Shown here: piece by piece, positions 17,601 through 25,581 of the stretch
How positions within the stretch are numbered: the first letter of the stretch is position 1
Layout of the letters: each line of letters opens with the position of its first letter
Assembly: GCA_910587465.1 (NCBI GenBank)
Contig: CAJUMS010000014.1
Location: 1 to 32,034 of the forward strand
Length of the DNA stretch: 32,034 nucleotides
Direction of reading: 5' to 3'
Source: an uncultured Oscillospiraceae bacterium
Lineage (GTDB): Bacteria; Bacillota; Clostridia; Oscillospirales; Ruminococcaceae
Position numbers and translations under genes: made by a program
The notes under the pieces: generated by a model
The model's input: only the letters and a program-made list of their open reading frames with translations
What the model was told of the DNA's origin: nothing
Database searches by the model: none

Positions 17601-19236
17601 CACGAGCATATTCAACACAGCTTGTTTGAATAGCGTCAACAGCTTCGGAAAAGTTTATGTGCTCGTCGCGAAGCAGTACGAATTCACTGTCCTCCCGCTT
17701 AACCCCGATAACCGACGGTTCTTGAGAATTGAGGAGGTCCTCCGTAAGCACCTGAATGACCGTGGTTTTCTGTTCATCGGACAATCCCATAATAATGGGA
17801 GAGCGGACGTCAAGCCCTTCGACGTTAATGTTTTTCACCATTTCCTTGGCAAAAAAGTGATATCCTACGGTGTCTATGTTGAAATTGTTTTTAAGGATTC
17901 CACACGCACTTCCCCGATATCCGACATCAAAAACCGCAGTCTTGCCGCGCCCCGAAAAGATTGAATCTATATAAGCTCTTGTTTCATCCATGCGATTTTG
18001 CGCACCGCGTTTAAATATGCCCTCAAATTCCTGCGCATATTTAAAATATTCATCTCTGCGTATAATATCGTCCGCGTTAAAAACTCCGTGTTGACGGAAT
18101 ATTCTTACCGCCTCGGAATAGTCCTCCGAGCCTTCCTCCGCAAACAGACGGTTTTTAATAAAAACGTCTCTTTTCATATTTATGCCTGTCAGATATTTGT
18201 TCAGACTTTCGTTAAGACCGTTGTTCTCTTCGGAATAGAAGACGTTTGCCAGCGCGCGGGTCAAATACATTCTGCAAGTTTTGACAGATCCGTAGTATTT
18301 TGCCATAACATTGTGTATTTTTTCCGGAAGATACCCGTCTCTGTATACATAGCACAAATCGGTAACACCCGATCTTTCGCAGTCATCGAGCATCCACTTT
18401 TCAAACGCCAGCACAAGCGGTGAAAAAACATACTCTCCAAAGTTATCTATACTGCCGTTAAGATATCCGTCATCGGAATATTCAACAAATGGATCATCAA
18501 AAATAAGGTTTGCCGAATATGCGATCAAATATCGATTGTCACTGTCGGCGGGTAAATTATTATACAATTCACCCAATTTTCTGCATTTCCTCAGCGCGGC
18601 AATAGGGGACGGAATATAACGCGCACTCATTCCTACGCTTTCCGCGGATTTCATATCATTGTCGTAGACAGTCGTAAGATAAAATATCCCCGAAGCCGAA
18701 TCCGCCACGTCGCTGAACTCTTTGGCAATCAAACCAAATAACGTTCCATCTTTTTTTGCCGCACCTGTCTCGTGCGCAATATAGATATCTCTGTAATTCG
18801 TGTATCCGTTCTTTTCGAGTATTTTTTCCAAAAGCCTACGGGAAACGGGGTAATCGGTAACCACCGCTATCTCTTTGCCATTGCGGCGCGCCGCGTCATA
18901 GAGCTTTTTGACATAGCGGCGTTCGGTGCATATATTGAGATACAGCTCTTCCTCTGCCGCAAGCGCTTTTTCCGCCGAAAACTTTTTCGGAAACAGCTTT
19001 TCAATCTCTCTGTACAACATTTCGGAGCTAAATCCGGCTCTTCCCGTTTCATCATCTGAAAGCAAACGCTTTTCTGCTATGGACACAGCATCATACAGAT
19101 TTTCATATCCGATCTTCTTTCCCAACAACTTATAAATATCACCGCTTACAAATAGAGGGCGCACCAGAAGTGTGTTGAATATATCAAAGCATATTACTTG
19201 ATATTTATCCGATTTGACAACCTCATTTAAATTCAT
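14659..19236 (-). CDS. Giant three-part glycosyltransferase: HAD-like + capsule-synthesis-like + GT4
   Basis: A 1525-residue protein. Residues about 1-330 are HAD-like (CFDIFNTLLVRP, Asp18), but the second acidic residue is Phe and the GDNxxSD motif is degraded to TTVYDNDMKSA, so it is unlikely to be a phosphatase. Residues about 330-670 resemble the rest of the neighbouring HAD protein and end in an amphipathic stretch. Residues about 700-1120 look like a KpsC/KpsS capsule-synthesis (Kdo-transferase) domain: YKPHP at 995-999, then ILSQAAYISLVRGKPAVMLG. Residues about 1148-1525 are a GT4 transferase with GGRSHAWNVAESLA and the EX7E-type FEGYGTPPIEA. The start is in an ATGA overlap. It probably adds two different sugars; the substrates are unknown. 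Confidence 0.78.
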   Translation of the reverse strand: MNLNEVVKSDKYQVICFDIFNTLLVRPLFVSGDIYKLLGKKIGYENLYDAVSIAEKRLLSDDETGRAGFSSEMLYREIEKLFPKKFSAEKALAAEEELYLNICTERRYVKKLYDAARRNGKEIAVVTDYPVSRRLLEKILEKNGYTNYRDIYIAHETGAAKKDGTLFGLIAKEFSDVADSASGIFYLTTVYDNDMKSAESVGMSARYIPSPIAALRKCRKLGELYNNLPADSDNRYLIAYSANLIFDDPFVEYSDDGYLNGSIDNFGEYVFSPLVLAFEKWMLDDCERSGVTDLCYVYRDGYLPEKIHNVMAKYYGSVKTCRMYLTRALANVFYSEENNGLNESLNKYLTGINMKRDVFIKNRLFAEEGSEDYSEAVRIFRQHGVFNADDIIRRDEYFKYAQEFEGIFKRGAQNRMDETRAYIDSIFSGRGKTAVFDVGYRGSACGILKNNFNIDTVGYHFFAKEMVKNINVEGLDVRSPIIMGLSDEQKTTVIQVLTEDLLNSQEPSVIGVKREDSEFVLLRDEHINFSEAVDAIQTSCVEYARGVVSLFGEDFKLMRFDVLAFYEFYRRFLERMSEKDCGLFSGIRFVDSTFMNPEARNAYLDLRNRVYQANSGEELQDQPNEADVGEENNYSAFRINTYNWLKEHHILTPFRAVWRFGRRVKNFIVAPADSRGNKFPEAAQVISDFENSIKTIRNNMFYRTAPTVIFCGHNAAFDKGTCDYINKAVGTDSGNHYLFISEAPHVKQEQLNSKIKFDSKVLHYVPMSGDYHIGIDMPSSAELNAFIGSKKYLAEAVESIKARFPDMGKNYPRYLAKYLFDYYSALINAYGTENAGVVFVVWNEFTTMHSILHGICRERNIPILFMEFGVIPGTLCLESTGQMGESLVANKSEEFCELPVSEEELADADKLLTFLKESGLNRNPQPLNSQLDDIRARLVPERPTVLYFGQNDFESGMYPYGKNAKKYHSPIFKTSNEAAKILEKICRRKGWNYIYKPHPTIMAMYGCDAGLSDSTIIADNVDINALIDLSTVTVTILSQAAYISLVRGKPAVMLGRNQLIGKGCAYECLVGPNIEPTLSKAVKEGYTETMKAAFIRHTAQLNKYYLYYDLRSNGGVWGQDITKFSELIKNTAAAVDKRTENKPSAVMKIAVIASMPANYYSGGRSHAWNVAESLAYMGNEVYFISQNEPVFKNAMKNNGSEKKISFVKTNDFIVDIPNVRSLDYVIIAPHRDKNELFYLKARNFAVKMNARLVLINYESGNWVNKYLDNELPDELWTPWKNVCKDGCLVLSSDLESMKYAKEYYLTNPRNTVFDYWYPTVNTVAADSVPDCEKEKRIVALIRLNDKYKGSYDILKMVDKRWAGYKLVLIYGSGIMDDNFKKYAAELDRLRKECSVDYEIKIQPTDAEKFAEIKRAKYLLFPSYFEGYGTPPIEAQYCNTVCFAYDLPVLRETAGSGIVFCEYGNPDDMKNKIIEHIENNITYSGMRESVEEYARFDRCAPKLDKLLREHLAEDWRDPMARTTDIK

Positions 19237-20909
19237 TTTTTCTCTCCCTCTTCGGTTAATTCTTTTGTCGGGAAATCCGGATATTCCAACATCGCGATCT
19301 TCAGAAATTCAAAATATTGATAAGCATTCAGATGCATAAGATTTATACGTTCTCCAAACGTTTTTAGGAAGTCCCCCGCATAGCTAATAACATCCGCACA
19401 CACCGAACATAATGGTTCTTCGTTGGTTTCTGTGTTGAAATCACATATTTTTTCGATTATTACTGGAAACAACGGCAGAGTCCGGCGCACGTTTAAACCC
19501 ATTTGACCTAAAGATTTACAGTTATGCTGAGGCGCATCGGTGCCGGAAACAATCGAATATATATTCATATCGGTACTTGTGTCCGCAGCCGCAAGATCGT
19601 TACGCAGCTTGTTGGTGTAAAATGCCGCATTTCCATACTTTCTTATGTTGTTCCAAAACGCGTTTATCTCCTGTTCACGTTTTTTATTAAACAGCGTATT
19701 GAGCTCGTCCGCCATATCATATAAAACAGAAAGCGTTCCAACAGCGTCATTCATAGAGTTGTATCCATATTTCCCGAAAAGCTTCATCACCTGTTCGTCC
19801 GCATCCGAAAGCAGCAACACTCGCGAAACGGTTTTTATCTTATCATCCTCGGTAAGCTCCTGTTTCGCAAACAACGTAACAAAATCGGTGTTAAGGTATC
19901 TGCGCAGTCTGTTACCGAATGACACTCTTGACGTTTCAAGCTCCGGAAAGATATACGGCTTAACCATTTCGACCATTTTTTGAACAAATTCACCTTCGGA
20001 ATTAAAGAATATCAAATGCTTTTTATCATTGGTTTTACAGTCGGACACTATCCATTTTACAAAGCTTACCAGCATTGGAGCTATTACGGTGATGCTTACA
20101 TTTTGAATATTGTCAAGAAATGATGTTTCACCGACCGGAACATACGGGTCGTCAAATATACGGTTGATCGAACACCCCATAAGGAATGTATTGTCACAGC
20201 TCCGCTCCGAAAACATCTCAAGCCTTTTGAACCTGTTATCCTTATGCGCCAGCGCTTCAACACGCGGAACATGTATGGTCGAAAGTCCTGCCTTTTCGGC
20301 AGCGGCAATATCAGAGCGTTCGTTGTCTCCGAGATGAAGTATCTCAGACGCAGAAATACCCTTTGACTTGTAGTCCATAATCACACGCGCGAACAGTCTT
20401 CCGCTGCTTTTGGTCATACCGTATTCCGAGGAAACGTACAGTTTTTCAAAACCCGTGTATCCGCAGTTGTCAAGCACTTTTCCGATAAATTGCTCCGACA
20501 GATAGATATCCGAGGTGATAATAACGGTTTTTCCTATGCCCTTTGCGTAGTCGAATATTTCCTTTATTGCTTTACGAGGTTTAAGTAAATCGAATTCGCA
20601 GTCCAGCTCGTTGTGCATCAGCGACTCAATCTCTTGCTTAGAGAACGTATATTTATCCGACATTTCACTGAAAATATTCTCAAAGCGGATCTCCTCCGAC
20701 ATAACATTATTGTTTGTTCGGGCAAGGCGCTCGCAATTCCGCCGCAGATTAAGATAGAATTCGGAACTTCCCGCCTTTCTGCCCGCAAGAGCTAATATGT
20801 CGGTCGGATAAACGCTCGGTCGCAGAAGCAATGTATCAAAAATATCAAAGCTGATGACTTTATATTTTTTATTGGCTATCAACTCTTTAAGCTCCCGTAA
20901 ACTTTCCAT
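19233..20909 (-). CDS. HAD-like protein, paralogue of the N-terminus of the downstream giant transferase
   Basis: A 558-residue protein with an N-terminal HAD domain (FDIFDTLLLRP with Asp22, TSDIYLS around Ser133, Lys167, LGDNERSD at 193-200). As in haloacid dehalogenases, the +2 acid of motif I is missing (Phe24). Unlike its paralogue, the metal-site motif GDNERSD is intact. The C-terminal two thirds has no clear family but aligns loosely in layout with residues 230-620 of the next gene (FDDPYVP versus FDDPFVE). Such HAD-like modules are common beside or fused to Firmicutes glycosyltransferases. GGGAG lies seven bases before the start. The molecular activity is unknown. Confidence 0.7.
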   Translation of the reverse strand: MESLRELKELIANKKYKVISFDIFDTLLLRPSVYPTDILALAGRKAGSSEFYLNLRRNCERLARTNNNVMSEEIRFENIFSEMSDKYTFSKQEIESLMHNELDCEFDLLKPRKAIKEIFDYAKGIGKTVIITSDIYLSEQFIGKVLDNCGYTGFEKLYVSSEYGMTKSSGRLFARVIMDYKSKGISASEILHLGDNERSDIAAAEKAGLSTIHVPRVEALAHKDNRFKRLEMFSERSCDNTFLMGCSINRIFDDPYVPVGETSFLDNIQNVSITVIAPMLVSFVKWIVSDCKTNDKKHLIFFNSEGEFVQKMVEMVKPYIFPELETSRVSFGNRLRRYLNTDFVTLFAKQELTEDDKIKTVSRVLLLSDADEQVMKLFGKYGYNSMNDAVGTLSVLYDMADELNTLFNKKREQEINAFWNNIRKYGNAAFYTNKLRNDLAAADTSTDMNIYSIVSGTDAPQHNCKSLGQMGLNVRRTLPLFPVIIEKICDFNTETNEEPLCSVCADVISYAGDFLKTFGERINLMHLNAYQYFEFLKIAMLEYPDFPTKELTEEGEKK

Positions 20910-20924
20910 TTTTATTCTCCCGTA

Positions 20925-21632
20925 TTATTTCAGTTCCATATATTTTGCTTCTGTACTACCACGCTTTTCTCTTGCGACAAGCATTCCCTCAGCGATATTC
21001 CAATCCTCCTGCGTGTCAAGATCGCAGGATTCGTCCTTAGGTATGGAAAACAAACCAATCTTTCCGCCAAATATCGGATTTGTTCCATTTTCCTGCATCT
21101 CAATAAATCTGTCCCTCTTCCACGCCGTGACTGCCCACGCCACCTTGTCGACGGGTGTCAGAAACTGACTGTTGATTTTTTCCTTTTTCTCGAAGTTTAT
21201 CGGCTCCCCTATATAAAAGCATTCCGTCTTTTCGGAAACGACGGAAAGAACAGTATCAAAATCGTTGTTGTCAACAAATTCAACAAACGCTTTAAGCGTT
21301 TCCATACGCAGTAAAGGGGAGGTCGGATTGACCATTATTACATAGTCGCAGATATGAACCTTTAAAAACTGATATGTAAAATCCCTGTTTGTAGCGGTAT
21401 TTGATGCTAACTCTACAGGGCGCTCGTGGAAGAGCACCTTGTCACTTTCCAGCGCCTTTCCAAGCTCTCTGCTTTCTGTATTTATCCAAATGCTTTCAAA
21501 ACAACCGCAGTTTATACAGTTGTCGATCGGATACATTATAAGCGGCTTGCCATTCAGGTATCTAATATTCTTCTTAGGTATACGCTGTGATCCGAGCCGG
21601 GCAGGGATCATTGCAATATAACATTTTTTCAT
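20925..21632 (-). CDS. NeuA-like CMP-sugar synthetase (acylneuraminate cytidylyltransferase family)
   Basis: A 235-residue protein with the family signature IPARLGSQRIPKKNIRYLNGKPL (family motif ARxGSxRxPxKN at residues 11-22), HERPVELASNTATN, VMVNPTSPLL-like IMVNPTSPLL, and a C-terminal DLDTQEDW. Enzymes of this family join CMP to ulosonic acids such as Neu5Ac, legionaminate or KDN, though some relatives use other sugars. It is the first gene of the operon, with AAGGAGA six bases before the ATG and a near-perfect promoter 75 bases upstream. No NeuB-type synthase is in the window; the aldolase at 8886-10469 is the only visible candidate for making a 2-keto acid sugar. Confidence 0.85.
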   Translation of the reverse strand: MKKCYIAMIPARLGSQRIPKKNIRYLNGKPLIMYPIDNCINCGCFESIWINTESRELGKALESDKVLFHERPVELASNTATNRDFTYQFLKVHICDYVIMVNPTSPLLRMETLKAFVEFVDNNDFDTVLSVVSEKTECFYIGEPINFEKKEKINSQFLTPVDKVAWAVTAWKRDRFIEMQENGTNPIFGGKIGLFSIPKDESCDLDTQEDWNIAEGMLVAREKRGSTEAKYMELK

Positions 21633-21672
21633 ATTGGTCTCCTTAATATCTTAAAACATTTGAATTCACGCG

Positions 21673-21692
21673 TTTTGCTACGTATAGCAAAA
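21673..21692 (-). other. Hairpin in the operon leader
   Basis: A perfect 8-base inverted repeat, TTTTGCTA and TAGCAAAA, with a CGTA-type four-base loop. It lies about 8-27 bases downstream of the predicted transcription start of the long operon. It could be an operator or a 5' stabilising hairpin. It has no T-run after it in the transcribed direction, so it is not a classic terminator. Confidence 0.6.
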
Positions 21693-21706
21693 TCCTTATC
21701 CAATAT

Positions 21707-21735
21707 ATTATAACACCATCGAATTGGATTGTCAA
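21707..21735 (-). promoter_or_regulatory. Consensus promoter of the sugar operon
   Basis: On the minus strand TTGACA (21735-21730) and TATAAT (21712-21707) are both perfect and are separated by 17 bases. The predicted start is near 21700, giving a leader of about 70 bases before the cytidylyltransferase ATG at 21632. It is the only strong promoter found for the whole 21-kb gene block. Confidence 0.85.
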
Positions 21736-21999
21736 TAGGTATTTTAAAATTGCCTTAAATTAGCGAACGGCGAGTTGACAATATATATGTTTATACTGTC
21801 GGCTCGCACGTCCGAAAGGCTATTATTCTACCGGTTTTCGATCTACATTTTTTATTTGTATATAGTTATGATATGTCAAAAATCTTGTGGTGGTATTTTT
21901 AATTTGTATTGCACGGGCAATAAATCTTTTGTCGGTAAGTCAAATGATTTAAGATAATATGTTGCAATTAAAATTGTTCGCCCATAACATACAACCGTA
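21736..21999. other. AT-rich intergenic region without a recognised gene
   Basis: It separates the tail-fibre-like gene from the operon promoter. I see no convincing reading frame, and no clear terminator hairpin for the tail-fibre-like gene. No template-like copy of that gene's 3' end is present here. Confidence 0.5.
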
Positions 22000-23679
22000 T
22001 TATTTTATGGGATAATATACCAAACGTGCACCGACTGCTCTCACATTATTGGCAGGTGCATAGTTAAACAACCAATAAAATGCTCCAGATCGGTTGTCTT
22101 CGCACCAATACCCACCTAAAACAGCAACCATGCCGTTTTTATTTATATTCCAACAAAAATCTCCCACTGGTAGAGTCGTATTGCCTTTAAGTTCTGTTGG
22201 CAAGAACAGCCAATCAAATTTTTCCGAATATCCAAAAGCCGATACTGCACCGTTTCCGTAAAGAGAAGGAATATTGGTGTCAGTAAAAATCTCGTTGTCG
22301 CAGACCGGATTTCCCACAAAAAACCGCCCCGACTTCTCAACGGAGAAATCTGTCGGATTATTCACATTGATACCATCAACCCATGTCCATATATTACCCC
22401 AAACATTTTCTTCTCCGCGGAATGATACCGATCCCGACAAAACGCTGCCGCTGCGGTTTTCGACAGAGAGCGTCATTCCTGTTTTTTCGGCGAGATTGCT
22501 TTTTCCGTCGTCGGTTTTACTTGTTATTCCCATTCCTATCTCACGTTGAGCATCAAAAGCAGCATATTCAATTATGAATAACAACTGTGTAACCGAAGAA
22601 GCCTGAGCGGTCCACTGTGTCCAACCGCTGCCGCGGTTGCGAGCGAGCTTCCTGGCATTTGCCCTTGTAAGCCGCTGGGACGTTCCCGAACACGGTTTAG
22701 CGTCTGCAATACTCGAAAGCTTATCGTTATCAAAGTCCGCAATTTGTTCATCTTCCAACAAATATATTTCCGCCGAGGTATCGTAAATGCAGCCTTCAAA
22801 TGCCGACAAATAAATTTTGTCAACCTCAACGTTATTTCGGACAAACGCAGGATGAACCTTGAACCCCGCTTTGGGCGTATCGGAAATGTAATATCGAGCT
22901 TTTCTAAGATGATACCCGTCCGCCTTGTCGATCTTTTCAGTTTTCAGCGGTACGACACGGTAGTAAAACTTCGGCTGCTCAACCATTACCTGACCGTTAG
23001 AACCGTCAGCTTTAAAATTTTCATCGCCGTAATAAGCCAGCACTTCACCATCGTCGGATAAGTTGCACCGCCGTCTGCCGCCATAAGCATTTACGCTGTC
23101 AAAGTCCGCACCTGCATTCCTGCCAACCGCTCCTGCCAACCGTGTAAAAACACAATTTTCAAAATCTGCCTCAAGCCCATAGATATCGCTATCAGTATAG
23201 CCAATAAATCCCGCGAGCTCCGCATTAAGGGAGTCTGCGTATTTTTTGACACTATCAAGCGTTTGCGCGTTCTTTTCATCGGTGTATTCTTTAACGCTAA
23301 CGACAACATCCGAATTCTTAATATCTGTATAAGCGTTTGCGTTTTTAAGAATTTCACTGCACTTCTCATCAACATAGCTTGCGGAAACTCCTGTTCCGCT
23401 TATGTCCGTAGCCGCCTGTCCGCGAGCCTTAGCGATGTGATGGTCTACTCCGCGAAGCTCTACGCTGCCGGAACCGAGGATATAAACTGTTCCATGAGTA
23501 CCATAAAGCCCGTCGATCGAGCCTGCGGGAATAGCGATGACATCATCACCGCCAACCGTAATATTCGGCATCTTAGATGCATAAACGATACCGCTGCTGT
23601 TGTTGATTATTTCGGTGTTATCACCGCCAAGCTCCGTGATTTTCGTTTCGGTGTTGGTTAAGTTTATCGTTTTTATCAT
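22000..23679 (-). CDS. Phage tail-fibre-like protein with C-type-lectin/FGE-like C-terminus
   Basis: A 559-residue protein. Residues 1-80 resemble the head of Clostridia phage tail or baseplate proteins (SSGIVYASKMPNITVGGDD, GTVYILGSGSVEL). Residues about 100-155 are a helical, probably trimeric coiled-coil linker with repeated AYTD/EYTDEKN/KYAD. The rest looks like an FGE-sulfatase or C-type-lectin fold (NVWGNIWTWVDGINV, GSGWTQWT). It ends in GAFYWLFNYAP and VGARLVYYPIK, an ending also seen in targets of diversity-generating retroelements. The ATG at 23679 has GGAGG six bases upstream; an in-frame start at 23772 is less likely. No other phage structural gene is near, so it is an orphan, possibly a receptor-binding protein left from a prophage or reused as a surface lectin. 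Confidence 0.7.
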   Translation of the reverse strand: MIKTINLTNTETKITELGGDNTEIINNSSGIVYASKMPNITVGGDDVIAIPAGSIDGLYGTHGTVYILGSGSVELRGVDHHIAKARGQAATDISGTGVSASYVDEKCSEILKNANAYTDIKNSDVVVSVKEYTDEKNAQTLDSVKKYADSLNAELAGFIGYTDSDIYGLEADFENCVFTRLAGAVGRNAGADFDSVNAYGGRRRCNLSDDGEVLAYYGDENFKADGSNGQVMVEQPKFYYRVVPLKTEKIDKADGYHLRKARYYISDTPKAGFKVHPAFVRNNVEVDKIYLSAFEGCIYDTSAEIYLLEDEQIADFDNDKLSSIADAKPCSGTSQRLTRANARKLARNRGSGWTQWTAQASSVTQLLFIIEYAAFDAQREIGMGITSKTDDGKSNLAEKTGMTLSVENRSGSVLSGSVSFRGEENVWGNIWTWVDGINVNNPTDFSVEKSGRFFVGNPVCDNEIFTDTNIPSLYGNGAVSAFGYSEKFDWLFLPTELKGNTTLPVGDFCWNINKNGMVAVLGGYWCEDNRSGAFYWLFNYAPANNVRAVGARLVYYPIK

Positions 23680-23979
23680 GAAAAAACCTCCATTATAACT
23701 AAGTGTATCTTTTGGGATTTTTGCTCCCAGAATAGATATTATCACGGGTTTGACTGCAAAAAACTGCAACATTTCATTGGAGAGACAGCTGTAAAAGTGT
23801 TTGATTTTTACAATTACATTATTTCAATTATATATTAGGATTGGTTAATAAAAAAATATTAAACAAGGTAAGGTACAATCAAAAGTCAAAATCACCGGCA
23901 AAGCCGGCGGCTTGCACCTGCCATATAAGGGCGCTATACAGGCAGCGGCTGTTTTGTCCCTTTCGGGCGCGAATTCCGC

Positions 23980-24245
23980 CAGCGCGCCGCCGTTTTCCAA
24001 AAGCTGTTCAAGAGTGTCACGCAGAGCCTTTGCTCCGTCGTCAAGCTCATTTACGCCGCTTTGAAGATCGTCCCTCTTGTCGGTAATTTCCGAGATCATC
24101 TTGCGGAAATATTTGTCCTGAACGTCGCTGTAATCGAAGTCGAGAGCCCTGACCGCAGCACGTACGTCATTGTCCGTTACACCGTCGCAAAGTCTATAAG
24201 CGTAGGTATGACCCTCGGCTTTTTGAGCGCTATCTGTAATGATTG
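23980..24245 (-). pseudogene. Fragment of an FtsX-type ABC transporter permease
   Basis: A short minus-strand reading frame encodes VTDNDVRAAVRALDFDYSDV and then LQSGVNELDDGAKALRD with LEQLLENGGAL. This strongly resembles the extracellular linker and coiled-coil repeats of large FtsX-like permeases of Clostridia. Both ends are missing: the 5' side runs directly into the IS110 remnant, and the 3' side fades into unrelated sequence holding a small CCGGC-AAA-GCCGG hairpin (23895-23907). No start codon, ATPase partner or membrane segment is present. It is a relic, with the family inferred from pattern memory. Confidence 0.5.
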
Positions 24246-24697
24246 TCGCGTACCATAGCCAACGCACTCCACGACGCCGGTATATTTGTTTTCATAGTCA
24301 ATCCTTTGATGATCGATGACCGCGGTACAAACCGAGTTAGAAAAGTCAAGACCGATAAAAAGGACGCGTTTAAATTCGCTAATTACGCTCCTAATAAATA
24401 GTCTAAGCTCCGCGAGTACACCCGTAAAACGCTTAAAGTCCTTAATCGGCAGTATACCCAGTTCAACAAATTGTTTATCATGCAGAAGAATAGTTTAATT
24501 GTTCTGCTTGATTCTTGTTTTCCAAACGCAAATACATTGTTTTCATCTTCTCGCCGGGAATCCGACGGTCACGAAAAATGGGTAGACTTTGTAATTCAAT
24601 TTCCCCATACGGATTCTGTTTCTAAGCTTTGCCCGTCAGCTTTTAAAGCTAAATACCAAAGCTGGTGTAAAGCTCACCGTTACAATTACAGGGTATA
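24246..24697 (+). pseudogene. Decayed IS110-family transposase
   Basis: Translated across frames, the sequence reads TIANALHDAGIFVFIVNPLM, then RVRKVKTDKKDAFKFANYAP, an in-frame TAG at 24398-24400, KLREYT, a frameshift near 24425, then LNRQYTQFNKLFIMQKNSL, and FSSSRRESDGHEKWVDF to HRYNYRVYF. These are the DEDD-domain and linker regions of IS110-type transposases. The Asp of KTDKKDA is kept, but the N-terminus and the C-terminal serine domain are gone. One stop and one frameshift rule out function. It abuts an ABC permease relic on the left and an integrase relic on the right. Confidence 0.8.
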
Positions 24698-25522
24698 CTT
24701 CTGACAATGTATTCGGGGCTTCGTATCGGAGAACTCTGCGCGCTGACATGGAATGATATTGATTTTAAAAACGGCATTATCCGCGTATCTAAAGCGCTCC
24801 AGCGTGTTCCCGATAAATCTGGCAAGGGAAAAACTGCGCTCATCGTTACCTCTCCCAAGAGCAAAACCTCGGTGAGAGATATTCCTCTTCCTGCATTTGT
24901 CCTGGATATTCTGAAACAAAACGAACGCTCCGGCTATATTCTTTCGGGAACTAACAAGCCCGTAGAACCTCGTACCATGCAGAATCGCTTTAAGGCGGTT
25001 CTGAAAGATTGCGGCGTTCGCCGTGCCAACTTTCATCTGCTCCGCCACACATTCGCGACCATGGCACTTGAAAACGGAATGGACGTGAAAACTCTCTCGA
25101 CAACAATAGGTCACGTTTCTTCCGAAACGACAATTGATATATACAGCCATATAACCGACACGATGCAACAGCAAGCAGCCGCGAAGATAGACCGCCAAAT
25201 TGGCGGCACAGAAGCCGAAATTCCGAGGGGTGAGGAACGGTCAAGGGTAGATACCACCCCGCCTGATTTCAAGCCGTATAAGCCAAAGGTGCGCAAATTC
25301 GGCACAGGATGTGTGACGATGATAAACGACCACCTGTTTGAGGGCAGATACAGTCCGAGAAATGCTTATGGAAGGCGAGAAGCGCATAACATATACGCCA
25401 AAACCCGCGAGGAATGCGAGGAAAAGCTGGCAGCGATGATAGCGCAGGTCAAGGCTGACATCAAGGCGGAGAAAGAGCGATTGAAAACGGTGAACGAATC
25501 GTTCAGCCTTGAAATTCGATAA
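24689..25522 (+). pseudogene. Tyrosine integrase, C-terminal half
   Basis: Integrase similarity begins abruptly at about 24689 (QGILLTMYSGLRIGELCALTW) just after the IS110 relic; an in-frame stop lies at 24668. The catalytic core is otherwise complete: Arg in GLRIGEL, HLLRHTFAT for the HxxR box, IGHVSSETTIDIYSH with the nucleophilic Tyr. After it comes a further domain of about 75 residues (GCVTMINDHLFEGRYSP, then YAKTREECEEKLAAMI), the C-terminal AP2-like DNA-binding extension typical of some Clostridia integrases. The N-terminal arm and core-binding domains are missing. Translation from the internal ATG at 24707 would give 271 residues without DNA-core binding, so it is presumably inactive. 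Confidence 0.85.
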
Positions 25523-25581
25523 CGAAACATTATTGAGTGCGTTCAAAAATTGAGCCGCTGTAAACAAAGAATAGGCGTGGA

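Noticed and set aside
21775..21796. TTGACA followed by TATACT on the plus strand
   Set aside because: The spacer is only about 11 bases, too short for a promoter, and no gene follows on that strand.
22000..22150. Search by eye for a DGR template repeat of this 3' end elsewhere in the window
   Set aside because: No second copy and no reverse transcriptase were found here, so no retroelement is annotated.
23895..23907. CCGGC-AAA-GCCGG hairpin as a terminator
   Set aside because: No T-run follows on either strand and it sits inside gene debris.
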